A stretch of DNA of 64,000 nt from Macquaria australasica. Taxonomy: Eukaryota; Chordata; Actinopteri; Centrarchiformes; Percichthyidae. Below, one piece after another: positions 26,001 to 34,159 of this stretch (position 1 is its first letter; the number at the start of each line of letters is the position of its first letter). The notes beneath the pieces were generated by a model, which ran no database searches, was not told where the DNA came from, and was given only the letters and a program-made list of their open reading frames with translations. The translations under genes were made by a program, and so were the position numbers. The stretch is from assembly GCA_005408345.1 (NCBI GenBank), contig SEMN01000058.1:310001-374000 (forward strand). The letters run 5' to 3'.

Positions 26001-27849
26001 TGTGCACTTTGTAGGAGACTACTGGATTGATCCTAACCAGGGTTGTCACCGAGACGCCATCAAGGTCTACTGTAACTTCACAGCTGATGGAGAGACATGT
26101 CTCTACCCTGACAAGAGGATTGAGATGGTAAGTCTCCAATCTCTTGCTGTCAGCCTTTACAAAGCCAACCTCGTCATATTACATCAGAGCACAAATCACT
26201 CCCTATATCCCTTGAGCCTAAAATTTTACTCAATGTCCTCCCTCTCTCCCTCTGTCTGTCTAGGTGAAATTAGCAGCGTGGAACAAAGAGAAGCCAGGAA
26301 GCTGGTACAGCCAATACAGAAAAGGCAAGCAGGTACAAAAAATAAATACATAAATAATCAAACCTCACCTCACCTCCTACCATTAATCTTAGCTGGCTCC
26401 AAATGCCAGGCAGCTAAATTACTCATCCTAATTGAGAGTGTTTAAATGATATTCATGCATATGATTGAGGTGCGAGTGTTTGTACGAGTGTGTTCACATG
26501 AATGTGCAGGCCTGTATATGTGTGTCCATCCATGTGCACATGGCTGCATGTGAATGTTTTTTGTTTATTTGTAAATCTGCGCATTGTGTAATTTGGTATT
26601 AATTTATCAGACCACGTGCAACGAGAGAGCTGATTTGATATTGCCAGCAGCTGATTTCAGCAGTTAGGATGACTCACACAAAGCCATTAGCAGCTCTGTC
26701 TCATTGACTAGCATTCAGGGCAGCATGCTCAGAGCATTGGCCTTTCATGTGCACCTGATCAGAGGTCTCATAACCCTCTCAGATAATCACAGAGCTGCCA
26801 GCACAATTGCAATTCACTGGCTTTCTCACACTGACTCCTTGAATCTGCTTAGGGTTTTTTTTTCTTTCCTTAATTTCCTTACTTCCTACTTTACTTTCCC
26901 TGTCTGTTCTGATTCTCAAGAGAAGTTGCTGTAACTTTTTCACCCTTGCTTATGTAAAGTCCTTCATCAGCAAAAGATGAGAGATTTGTAATTTCAGTAG
27001 TGGAATTAAAATTAGAACTCATATTTGTCTGACATAGATTATAGGCTCAGACATGTTTTTCTGTGGCTTCATCTCTTTGAGAGAAAAACCTGTTTTTGTT
27101 TTGTATTTTTTTTAGCATTCAGTGAGATCATTCAGTGTCATTTAAGGGTAATGCTGTTTTAAACGTGTGGCTATAGTACATATTATATTTCTCTGCCTAT
27201 GTAGTACACTAATGCCTATGTATCTGTGTCATCCAGTTCTCCTACAATGACAGGGATGGGAACCCTGTACATGTAGTTCAGCTGACCTTCCTGAAACTAC
27301 TGAGTGCCACGGCCAAGCAGAGCTTCACCTACACCTGCCAGAACTCGGCAGGGTGGTTTGACAGCACCTCCCGCTCCCACCAGCGTGCCCTCCGCTTCCG
27401 GGGCAGCAACGACGAGGAGCTGACACAAGCCAAAAGCCCCTTCATCAATGCAGTGCATGATGGATGCCAGGTCAGTGCAGTGACATGCCAGGGAAAGGGA
27501 CTAGTATATAAAATAAGAATTAGCCTTAAGGAAACTAATGTTTATCAGTTGTGTTTCTGTGGTCAGCTGTTACTTGATTTAATAAGTGGGTAGCCATCAA
27601 ATCACTGACTTCAATAGGGATTTAGGCCAGAGAGTGGGGAGAGCTAGTTAGTGGAATAAATCCAAGCAAATTCTAATAATGGTTTTAATTTCTCTCTTTC
27701 AGCTCCGCAAAGGTCAGGAAAGGACTGTTCTAGAGATTGACTCCCCCTCGGCAGAGCTGCTCCCTATTATAGATGTGGCTCCAGCGGACTTTGGCAACAG
27801 CAACCAGAAGTTTGGATTCCAAGTTGGACGAGTATGCTTCAATGGTTAA
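981..27849 (+). CDS. col5a3: Fibrillar procollagen alpha-3(V) chain, 62 exons, 5' end outside window
   Basis: This gene encodes a fibril-associated minor collagen chain secreted to the extracellular matrix, where family members regulate fibril diameter. The 62 exons are all flanked by GT-AG introns and join in one frame to 4,869 bp (1,622 residues plus TAA at 27847-27849). The main helix has 337 Gly-X-Y triplets with no exon missing. COL5A3 identity rests on the Lys-rich variable region, the STVT.GLN.T motif in exon 2, GPRGDTGPAGPPGPP at the end of the helix, and the C-propeptide string VKLAAWNKEKPGSWYS, which is closer to alpha-3(V) than to alpha-1(V), alpha-1(XI) or alpha-2(XI) as I remember them. 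The signal peptide and TSPN domain exons (about four or five) are upstream of base 1. Exon spans are given in the block entries. The teleost a or b paralogue cannot be told apart here. Confidence 0.93.
2246..2593 (+). CDS. col5a3: col5a3 exons 2-3: Tyr/acidic variable region
   Basis: Exon 2 is 2246-2365 (120 bp) and exon 3 is 2477-2593 (117 bp), both phase 0. They encode a Tyr/Asp/Glu-rich stretch (EEYGDDLYRDLYDDLS, then EDYKNDTESEYEEYETYEDG). Tyrosines in acidic context are typical tyrosine-sulfation substrates and are a feature of type V/XI N-propeptides. There are N-glycosylation sequons at NIT (exon 2) and NDT (exon 3). STVTVGLNITE aligns with STVTTGLNAT in human COL5A3. The exon 3 acceptor reads TTAGCAG, a tandem NAGNAG that can add or drop one Gln. 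The intron between exon 1 and exon 2 (1395-2245) holds no further recognisable exon. Confidence 0.85.
2702..4537 (+). CDS. col5a3: col5a3 exons 4-7: minor triple helix (COL2)
   Basis: The exons are 2702-2755 (54 bp), 2872-2913 (42 bp), 3254-3316 (63 bp) and 4463-4537 (75 bp). Exon 4 gives the linker with GQKGEPAIIEP, matching the GEPAVIE motif of V/XI chains. Exons 5-7 give 17 Gly-X-Y triplets from GPPGLP to GPPGTL, ending in LMLP, which corresponds to the IMMPF/LMLPF segment after the minor helix in mammals. Exon 6 contains an RGD (GPRGDPGEL). The intron at 3317-4462 carries a TC/AC compound microsatellite just upstream of exon 7. Confidence 0.92.
4359..4412 (+). repeat. Compound (TC)n(AC)n microsatellite
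   Basis: An uninterrupted TC run at 4359-4392 passes directly into AC at 4393-4412, 50 bp upstream of the exon 7 acceptor. Confidence 0.95.
4581..4628 (+). repeat. Compound (AC)n(AG)n microsatellite
   Basis: AC at 4581-4594 then AG to 4628, only about 45 bp after the exon 7 donor. Exon 7 is thus bracketed by two compound microsatellites of complementary character. Confidence 0.95.
4749..5024 (+). CDS. col5a3: col5a3 exons 8-9: NC2 hinge / N-telopeptide and start of main helix
   Basis: Exon 8 (4749-4832, 84 bp) encodes FQYLGDSQKG followed by the helical linker SPQEAQAQAILQQTK, a signature of V/XI collagens. Exon 9 (4968-5024, 57 bp) contributes LSLK and then the first five main-helix triplets, GPPGPMGLTGRPGPL. 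This hinge lets the retained N-propeptide project from the fibril surface. Confidence 0.92.
5349..7349 (+). CDS. col5a3: col5a3 exons 10-15: main triple helix, N-terminal part
   Basis: The exons are 5349-5402, 5538-5591, 5720-5773, 6412-6465, 6719-6772 (54 bp each) and 7305-7349 (45 bp). All triplets are perfect Gly-X-Y. Exon 10 contains GDRGDSG with an RGD. Exon 13 ends GNKGHR, matching the conserved KGHRG helical lysine used for lysyl-oxidase cross-links near the N-terminal end of fibrillar helices. A GT microsatellite at 6340-6372 sits just upstream of exon 13. Confidence 0.93.
6340..6372 (+). repeat. (TG)n microsatellite
   Basis: An uninterrupted TG dinucleotide run in the intron before col5a3 exon 13. 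Confidence 0.95.
8416..8444 (+). repeat. (CA)n microsatellite
   Basis: A CA run in the intron before col5a3 exon 16. Confidence 0.95.
8581..12782 (+). CDS. col5a3: col5a3 exons 16-25: main triple helix
   Basis: The exons are 8581-8634 (54), 8838-8882 (45), 9150-9203 (54), 9846-9890 (45), 10273-10326 (54), 11187-11231 (45), 11617-11670 (54), 12299-12343 (45), 12496-12549 (54) and 12675-12782 (108). The strict 54/45 alternation is the ancestral fibrillar pattern. GEDGFPGFKGDMGIKGDR in exon 24 matches the V/XI family almost residue for residue. An RGD spans the exon 24/25 junction. Exon 21 has a slightly weaker donor (GTGGGT). Introns contain only simple repeats. Confidence 0.93.
13287..15328 (+). 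CDS. col5a3: col5a3 exons 26-33: main triple helix, including a Gly-X-Y break
   Basis: The exons are 13287-13340, 13681-13734 (54 each), 13861-13905 (45), 14100-14153 (54), 14503-14547 (45), 14725-14778, 14915-14968 and 15275-15328 (54 each). GKLGVPGLPGYPGRQG in exon 26 is a family signature. Exon 27 reads GSL GFP GVA RVP GEK GRR, so AGG (Arg) at 13708-13710 stands where Gly is required. Exon length and flanking triplets are otherwise intact. Exon 29 has an unusual donor, GTGTGC, followed shortly by a CA run. Confidence 0.92.
15448..17785 (+). CDS. col5a3: col5a3 exons 34-42: main triple helix, central part
   Basis: The exons are 15448-15555 (108), 15869-15958 (90), 16120-16173 (54), 16369-16476 (108), 16801-16908 (108), 17072-17125, 17339-17392 (54 each), 17489-17596 (108) and 17732-17785 (54). 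All triplets are intact. Exon 37 is markedly GC-rich compared with its AT-rich introns. A GT/GC-rich microsatellite at about 16984-17044 lies 30 bp upstream of the exon 39 acceptor and so crowds its polypyrimidine tract. Exon 42 is followed by the longest intron of the gene. Confidence 0.93.
16984..17044 (+). repeat. Interrupted (GT)n microsatellite
   Basis: A GT run with GC interruptions (GTGCGTGTGCGCGTG), ending about 27 bp before the exon 39 acceptor. Confidence 0.95.
17829..17868. repeat. Perfect 18-bp inverted repeat with 4-bp loop
   Basis: CAGACTGACACTGGACCA at 17829-17846, loop GCTA, then its exact reverse complement at 17851-17868. One further T-A pair extends the stem. In the pre-mRNA this would form a stable hairpin 43 nt downstream of the exon 42 donor. 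Confidence 0.9.
20105..20119 (+). repeat. Poly(G) tract
   Basis: 15 consecutive G in intron 42, flanked by GAGAGGCGA. It could form a G-rich structure, or it may be a length-variable homopolymer. Confidence 0.9.
20382..24238 (+). CDS. col5a3: col5a3 exons 43-55: main triple helix, C-terminal half
   Basis: The exons are 20382-20435, 22069-22122, 22250-22303 (54 each), 22414-22521 (108), 22639-22692, 22778-22831, 23031-23084, 23206-23259 (54 each), 23380-23487 (108), 23634-23687, 23849-23902 (54 each), 23991-24098 (108) and 24185-24238 (54). All triplets are intact. The exon 53-54 junction gives GDK|GHGGLIGLIGPPGE, matching the conserved KGHxGLIGLIG cross-link region near the C-terminal end of the fibrillar helix. 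Confidence 0.93.
20436..22068 (+). other. col5a3: Intron 43 of col5a3 with a local 64-bp tandem duplication
   Basis: A 1.6-kb AT-rich intron with no additional exon. Around 21336-21460 a block (AAGTATTA…ATCCCTGAGAG…AGTTATATTTACT) occurs twice, offset by 64 bp, with a few substitutions and a small deletion. Confidence 0.75.
24290..24346 (+). repeat. 31-bp tandem duplication in intron 55
   Basis: GATGTCAATGTgATTTGTATCACGAA at 24290 recurs at 24321 with one substitution. Confidence 0.85.
24831..25376 (+). CDS. col5a3: col5a3 exons 56-57: end of main helix
   Basis: Exon 56 (24831-24866, 36 bp) encodes GAAGEKGSKGET. Exon 57 (25323-25376, 54 bp) encodes GLVGPRGDTGPAGPPGPP. The latter closely matches human COL5A3 at the same position and includes an RGD. 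The imino-rich GPPGPP end stabilises the C-terminal nucleation site of the helix. Confidence 0.93.
25477..25777 (+). CDS. col5a3: col5a3 exon 58: helix end, C-telopeptide, furin-type site, start of C-propeptide
   Basis: A 301-bp exon ending after the first base of a Gly codon (phase 1), which is completed by exon 59. It encodes the last GPP, then ATMIQPLPIREG, a basic cluster RRKRRR (25522-25539), an acidic stretch, and the conserved MEEVFATLSSMKTEVEVMRR coiled-coil-like segment used for chain trimerisation. The motif ARTCKEL carries the first C-propeptide Cys. RxKR-type sites at this place are cleaved by furin-like convertases in pro-alpha-1(V). The Cys that normally follows a few residues later (LQLC in alpha-1(V)) is replaced (LIMVQ). 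Confidence 0.92.
26015..27849 (+). CDS. col5a3: col5a3 exons 59-62: COLFI C-propeptide (NC1)
   Basis: The exons are 26015-26127 (113), 26264-26332 (69), 27237-27470 (234) and 27703-27849 (147, including TAA). The domain controls chain selection and trimerisation in the ER. It contains DYWIDPNQGC (the Ca-binding loop region in known COLFI structures), VYCNFTADGETC with an N-glycosylation sequon, WNKEKPGSWYSQYRKGKQFSYNDRDG across exons 60/61, VVQLTFLKLLSATA, an ALRFRGSNDEELT chain-recognition region, DGCQLRKGQ, and the terminal QKFGFQVGRVCFNG. Seven cysteines are present rather than eight; Cys2 is absent, as in human COL5A3. No frameshift or premature stop is seen. Confidence 0.95.
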
Positions 27850-28351
27850 CATCTTGCCAACAACAAACAAACAAACAAAAAGACCTGCACAGCAAGTTTT
27901 CAGTAAAAGAAACTGAACTTTTACCGCTGCCCCAAGCAATATTTATTATGCTATGTTCCGGTATGTGGTGGGATTGTGGTATATTATTTAAGACTCTTCA
28001 ACAGCCAATGAAATAGGTTCTATGGCTTTGCAAAAATAAGAAGAATGGCGAGAAAGACGACATGCAACAGTGGGAACAAAGCACATTTACCAAAGGGAAA
28101 TATTCCAGTTAGATATATTTAATTTTAAGTGTTTTTGTTTTCTTTTTCTCTCACTGTTTGAGTGTCCTGTAATTGATCCTCTAGAATTGTGAGGACTGTA
28201 CCACTTGATGATGACCACTCATAAACAAAACAGATCTTTCCCGTCACGGAAATGAACAGTCTGTCATTCTGCGGTATGAGTCAGTTAAGTGGGACTCGTC
28301 AGACCATGGATGAACTAGTTGCTACCTAATGTTTTACATAGACTGCAACTG

Positions 28352-28357
28352 AATAAA
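28352..28357 (+). terminator. Alternative proximal poly(A) signal AATAAA
   Basis: A canonical AATAAA (in CTGAATAAATCAG) about 500 bp after the stop codon. If used, it would give a short 3'UTR that excludes both miR-29 sites. No strong downstream GU-rich element is obvious. Confidence 0.3.
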
Positions 28358-28986
28358 TCAGAGACGTTGTCACACTCATTTGCATTCTCAGATTTCACTA
28401 TAATGACAATTGCATAGCAGTTGTGAACTAGCCTAGCATATTAATTCCACACAAGCACAGTAATTAATTTCCTGTGTGCAGGAATGATAAATTGTCCTTT
28501 TTACCCTTCAACTGCAGTTTGCTCAGTGAATTACCTTGATTAGTATTCAATAGGTATAGCTAGTTATTGAACCCGACACTTACTTGAACGGATAAGGTTG
28601 TTTCCTTTATTGGACTGCTTCCCTCCATGGGCTTGATAATAAGCTTTTTGAGCCCTCCATGTTTCCAAGGACTACAGTACTGTATATGTCAGACTAACAT
28701 TTTTTCTACTGTGGTATATACTTGCTATGACATACCTCAGCAACTAGGTTGGGGATATTTCAGGGCAACAATTAAGAGCATGGTGATTAAAATGTTCTCT
28801 AGTCTTAACTGCAGTCCTTTATACCAAGAGACATTTCACGTATCTCTTGAAAGCATTTTATAATTGCTGACATAACCTGTTTTCACTTTTCTGCCTTACT
28901 CAGAGGTTTTTGTTCCTTTGTTTTGTTCATATGTTGAAATTTCAACAGAATATGTTGCTGTTCATTTGACATGATTTGCTCTTCAG

Positions 28987-28994
28987 TGGTGCTA
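28987..28994 (+). promoter_or_regulatory. miR-29 8-mer target site in col5a3 3'UTR
   Basis: TGGTGCTA is the perfect 8-mer match to the miR-29 seed. miR-29 is an established repressor of many fibrillar collagen mRNAs. A second, 7-mer-A1 match (GGTGCTA) lies at 29484-29490. Confidence 0.55.
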
Positions 28995-29483
28995 AAGATG
29001 ATTCTGTTATTTTTGTGTCACTGTGTTTGTGTGTCTCTGTGGGCAGGATTATAGGACTAGAGAGAGAGAGGGTTATTGCTCTTTCAGCAGCACGAAACAC
29101 CCTCAGAGGCTGGGGACTAGTCTACTGTGTTTTTTGCACATCTTCTGGCTGATTGTGCCAATTTCACAGGGCCAGTGAAAGGAGGTTTGGGACAGTTCAG
29201 AGCAATGTGGTTGATCGCTTTAAAGGGAAAATCCACTCTTAAACCGGATTTACATTGTGCTGTTCCACTAATTTTAGATAGAAAATCCAGTATCTATGAA
29301 TACAGACAACAGTCTACCTAAACCAGAAATGACTGCGTCAAGACTGGAGTTAATTATGTCATCAGGTAATGTTTTGACAGGTTGATCCATTGTAGATTTT
29401 TTTGATGTGTCTTTCAAATTACCTTTTAAAATTGCAGAGTTGTGAATCAGAAATTGTCCTCACATCCCAGTAAAATTACCATG

Positions 29484-29490
29484 GGTGCTA
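29484..29490 (+). promoter_or_regulatory. Second miR-29 seed match (7-mer-A1)
   Basis: GGTGCTA within ATGGGTGCTATT, about 500 bp downstream of the 8-mer site and still upstream of the distal poly(A) signal. Confidence 0.4.
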
Positions 29491-29975
29491 TTATAATGCC
29501 CGTTATTCCATTATTCACTGTCTGTGGAGCAGCTCCAGGATTTGTTTTTAGATGACATTATTACTACAGTCAGTCTTGCATGTTGGCTTAAACAGAGACT
29601 TCTTCAAATTAACAAATTGGGCTGTGAAATATTACCGAAATGACATATGTATGTGAATTCTATTTTACTGTTGATTTTCCCTTTAGCAAATTTGCAAATT
29701 TGTTAATGCTCTGCCTTTCTCCTCCGACTCAAACAGTAGACTGTTTATCCAGCATGTGTAATTTTGCAATTCACTCCTGCTGTTGTATTTGTTTCATAGC
29801 ATTTAAACATTCCAGTAGTTAACTCCTCTCCTCCTGTCCCATCCTGCGCTGCCCCTCCTGTGTATAGTGTTTGTTGTACTAATTTTATATACTGTACAGT
29901 TATTCTGAGGACTTTATGAGCAGTAACCTGTTGCCTGAATGAAAAACAAATGTATTTGTCAAAAAATGATGTGCG

Positions 29976-29981
29976 AATAAA
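29976..29981 (+). terminator. Distal poly(A) signal AATAAA of col5a3
   Basis: AATAAA in GTGCGAATAAAAACAAAC, followed within 20-45 bp by a T-rich element. It is the last canonical signal before the repeat cluster that starts at 30071, and is the preferred end of the transcript. Confidence 0.6.
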
Positions 29982-30070
29982 AACAAACAAGAAATCATTC
30001 TGTTTTCTTTTTCCTCTCTGGACCCGATAGGCAGGTTAGAACAATATCCATCAGAGCATGACTCTGTCTG

Positions 30071-30986
30071 CAGGGCTCTACATTTTTTTCCCAAGGAGTA
30101 CATGTGCTCCTAAATAATAAAAAAAAAATAGGAGCACACAAAGAAATTTAGGAGAACAGTGATAAATGTTCAAGTAACACAGAGTTTATTAACAATATAT
30201 TACATACATATTTATCCTGCGTGTGCGTGCGTGCGTGCGTGCATTTGTGCATGCTCCTTGTGTGCACTTATGATGTGAAAACCAGTGAAGGACTATGAAA
30301 GTGAAAGACCCTAGTGTCTAGTGAAAGAGTGAACACACTCATCACAGAAAACTCTACTGTGACTGGCACATTGCAGCTTGTGGTATGTGGGACTTGAAGT
30401 TTTTGAACCAGGGACGGACACACAATACACCAGCACCACCCACACCACACTTTATGTAAACAAGGTTACTGAATAATATTCATAACAATAACTTTAGTAA
30501 AATAGATGTAAAATTGAACAAGGGGGATGTGTTGCTCTTAGGAGGAGGCTGGCTAGAAGGAGCACATAATTGGCACAATGGCACTGGCTAAATCTACATC
30601 TGTCCACTGCACATGCATTATCCACAACCTGAATGAGTAACTAGTATATATTTGTTTATTAGTATAATATTGTAACATCAAATAAAAAGTATAATGGAAT
30701 AAAATAGTATCATGTTAGTATAAAATTTATATATTAATTATATAACGTTAGTATAGTCACTCTAATTTCATAATATAGTATACTATAGGCCTATAACCTA
30801 CCACTAGTATAATATTATTTTCAGTTGGACAATACAGCAGTTTAAGAAATACATAACCAACATTTATAATTTTTGTGTTAATTGTCAACTATACTCCCAC
30901 ACTGTGTTTGGAGATTTTTTTTCCAGTTCGCACATATCTATTTTTAGGGGCAAATGCAAGTGAAATACTCGCACTGTAGAGCCCTG
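30071..30986. mobile_element. Probable non-autonomous hAT-like DNA transposon
   Basis: The left end is CAGGGCTCTACA (30071-30082) and the right end is its exact reverse complement TGTAGAGCCCTG (30975-30986). The 5'-CAGGG start is typical of hAT terminal inverted repeats. Inside, a short fold-back motif GTGCTCCTAAATAAT…ATAGGAGCAC is of the kind seen in teleost hAT-derived elements. No transposase ORF is present. The flanking 8-bp sequences do not match each other, so either the target duplication has decayed or one end has been replaced. Confidence 0.45.
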
Positions 30987-31504
30987 TTAACGCGACAGGA
31001 AATGACAAACAATGTATTACATACATAGAGTTTGGTCGTGTTAATTTAACATTTTGTTTACAGTAAATACTACACATAAATGTTTAGTTCTTTGTTTCAG
31101 AGTTACACACTCTTACTAGTTAGTAAGTGACAGAAAATGACGCGTTAATGCGACAGAAAATGCCGCGTTAATGTGTAGAGTTTGGTCCTGTTAATTTAAC
31201 ATTTTGTTTACAGTTATACTACACATAAATATTTTGCTCCTTATTTCAGTTATACATCTTGCACTCGCCAGTAGGTGGCAGAAAATGACGTGTTAATGTG
31301 TCAGAAAATGGTGCATTAATACAACAGGTAGATTTTATATGGAACGCCATTTGCGCATATAACATCTTAGATGTTTTGTGTTTAGACAACATTAAAATGC
31401 GTGTTAACACATAGAGTTTGGTGGCATTAACATGGTATATTTTTACATGTTAACACAACAGAAAATGACGCGTTAACACGTAGAGTTGGCCGTGTTAACA
31501 TGTA
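30987..31504. repeat. Satellite-like array (150-bp and about 22-bp periods)
   Basis: A block starting TAGAGTTTGGTCsTGTTAAT occurs at 31026 and 31176 (offset 150 bp), with a third divergent copy near 31412. Within it the motif GACAGAAAATGACGCGTTAAT recurs many times with changes (31131, 31152, 31279, 31301, 31459). The array resumes beyond the MITE at 31821-31880, so the MITE has split it. The family was not recognised. Confidence 0.65.
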
Positions 31505-31818
31505 TGGCAAGCCAAAGGGATCAAATGTCGTCATGTCGGCACACGTCCCTGGTATATAAAACAGCGTAAAATACAGCGTCCGGACGGTTTTCACGCCGCT
31601 TTTTACGCTGTTTTTATTTACAATGCCGCTTTTTACGCCATTACATTTTGGCATAAATAACGTGCGTCTTGGACAGGTTTTAGTGCATAAAAAGTGGCAT
31701 TTTAAAATGCAACGGCGTAAAAAGCGGCGTGAAAACCGCCAGGACGCCGTATTTTACGTCGTTTTATGTACCAGGGATGTGTGCCGACCTGACGACATTT
31801 GATCCCTTTGGCTTGCCA
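31505..31818. mobile_element. Fold-back MITE with TA target duplication
   Basis: A 314-bp element whose first ~110 bp (TGGCAAGCCAAAGGGATCAA…) are nearly the reverse complement of its last ~110 bp (…TTGATCCCTTTGGCTTGCCA). It is flanked by TA at 31503-31504 and 31819-31820, as expected for Tc1/mariner-type transposition. The arms contain several copies of CGCTTTTTACGC. It has no coding capacity. The insertion lies inside the satellite-like array. Confidence 0.7.
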
Positions 31819-31820
31819 TA

Positions 31821-31880
31821 AACATGCTATATTTTTACACATTAACACAACAGAAAATGATGCATTAACATGTCTTTTCT
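31821..31880. repeat. Continuation of the satellite-like array
   Basis: AACATGCTATATTTTTACAC…AACACAACAGAAAATGATGC repeats the sequence at 31428-31470 on the other side of the MITE. Confidence 0.6.
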
Positions 31881-34110
31881 GGTTGTGGCCAATGAGGGAC
31901 CTTGAATCAAGGCACTCATACATTTTCATGAGGAGGGTTGCCTCAAAGATGTCTAACAACAACACAAGGGAGCATGTTGTGCATAAATTAGGCATAAATG
32001 TGGGCGTCTACGTACTCTTTCCAGGCATCTACGTACACCGCAAAGAAAATGACAGTATGAAATGTAAGCCAGAGATGTGGTTTAGAAGAAGCCAATTTAA
32101 ACTTTCAGTGGGGACGGTGAAGATTCAGAAGCAGAAGAAATCTAGCTAGCTTTAGTGGAATGAAATCATATGAAAATAAAATGGAATGGGATAAACAGTG
32201 CATCATCATGATCAAGTTACTACAGGCACTCAAAGAGAGCCATAGCTTTCTGCATTGTCCAGTAAGAGTGTAATAGACAAACAAGGCTCTTCATCACCTA
32301 CTAGTTCTGCAACATTCACTCAACAAGCTTGAAATCAGCATCCCCACACAGCCGATGTAATCAACTCTGATTTGCTCCCCAGTTTATTTATTTCAATTAG
32401 CCTTGTTTCAGTCTTCAAGAGGCAAGGTGGGGTGGAGACAGAGGCAAGAAAGGATGGATGGTGAGAACAAGAGAAGAGGTCAGTAATGAAATGGCTGAGG
32501 ATAAGAAATGCAGCCGTGGAGATTTGGTCTGTTTGGTCGAGGTAGCAAGAGCTGTGCTGATGGATATTTATGTGAGACAGACAAAAAGAAATGATAAAAG
32601 TCCCAATGATGGCTTTATTTTTATGACTTTGCGTGTACAACAATTTCATCGTACTGTTTTCACATACTCTCTCTGTCTGTCTGTCTGTCTGTCTGCCTAC
32701 TTATCTCTGTTGCTACCACAAACACACATGCAATAATTGATCTTTGTTCCATTCAGGCATACGCAACACACACATATACTCACACGTACACACACTCTAA
32801 AGCCCATTCTCTCACACACATTAGAGTACAAGCCACTCATCCCCTTGGGGCCCATTGTTCAAGGTTAGCATCAATGGCAGAATAAAGGTTACCATGTTAT
32901 TTTTTCTCCTTTCTGCTCTCTTCCACTCAATTGAATTTTAACCACACTAAGCTCTTGACCAGGAAAGGTCATCTGTTGCCACTACCTCAGAATAATGATC
33001 AGGGAGAAGAGCAGTGTGACTATCAATATGGTATTTCCACGGTACTATGCCCTTTTCCTTTGCTCACATTCCACCCTCTAGTGTCCACCATTCCTGTGAC
33101 ACTGTGTCTCGAATGTCTTGTATTTCCTCTGCTGAGAGTTGAACCTTTGTTAGAAGCATCCCTGCAGTGCTATACGACTATTATCTCTGTTGAGAGATGG
33201 AAATATTTATGATAGACTAATATATACAGGACTAAACTCAGAAGTGAGTTGCCAAACGTGACAATCATTTGGAAACCATGGACACACAGTCTCTCCACTG
33301 CACATAGATAAATCAGCTTGAGCAAAGCATTGAGAAGAGCCCTTCATCCAGCTGATCCTGAAAGCTTGTGGAAATCCCATGGAAATGCATTCCCACATGA
33401 GGAAATTTCTATTTTATGCCCACAAATACAAACATACAACATAGACAGTAGCTGTAGAGATGACAGTAGAAAACAGGAAGCTTGTCATGTAAGTATCTGT
33501 CTTTTTGAATAATTATTATTTTGCATACCATTAGCACCCAAAAAATTAACAAACAAGATGCTTTTTTCCTCTATTATTTTATGATTCCATTCTTCCTTAA
33601 AAAGGAACTATTATTTCAACAGATGGTTGTGACTTTTGAATTTTATGTAAGTGAAACTTACAAAAGTAGATTTTTGCATCCAAATTTTAAGAATTGCTGG
33701 ACTCTGTATTATTGATTGGGAGCATGATCTCTGGAAGACACCACACCCGTAGTCCTTTGTCTTTTAATGCAATCTGGACAGGATTGTTGGAATATCTTTG
33801 CAGTATCTCTCCTGCTGTATCTAGAGGGTGACACACCAAACCTGATGCACTCTGATCTGCAAACATTATCTTTGTTAGATATATCTACAATCACCTTGTA
33901 ATCTTTATCATACGGATGTGAAAACTCTTGAGCTCTTGGCCAACTCTGCATTTCTGTTCACTGCTGTTCCATCAAGGATTTGAGCAGAGCTGTGGGTCTA
34001 TAGCTGGCATTGATGAGCTACTTTTAGGCCCAGGAATACATTAATGTAACCCACAGGCATGAGGATCCTTATTTGCTGCATATTGGAAACAAGATTGTCT
34101 CTCTTATTCC

Positions 34111-34112
<2 letters not shown>
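31881..34112. other. Intergenic, no gene seen
   Basis: AT-rich DNA with scattered short ORFs that show no domain, codon bias or splice context. It includes a short (CTGT)n run near 32667-32695. Nothing else is supported. Confidence 0.6.

Positions 34113-34151
<39 letters not shown>
34113..34151 (+). repeat. (CT)n microsatellite
   Basis: A CT run immediately upstream of the LINE fragment. Confidence 0.95.
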
Positions 34152-34154
<3 letters not shown>

Positions 34155-34159
34155 AAAAG

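Larger units (their letters stand above)
27850..29995 (+). other. col5a3: col5a3 3' untranslated region
   Basis: AT-rich, with no ORF resembling a protein. It runs from the stop codon to the best poly(A) signal at 29976-29981, which is followed by a T-rich element (TCTGTTTTCTTTTTCCTC). It contains two miR-29 seed matches. The exact end is inferred. Confidence 0.6.

Noticed and set aside
33709..33951. 80-codon - strand ORF with two Cys
   Set aside because: It has no family motif, and low-complexity intergenic surroundings make chance likely.
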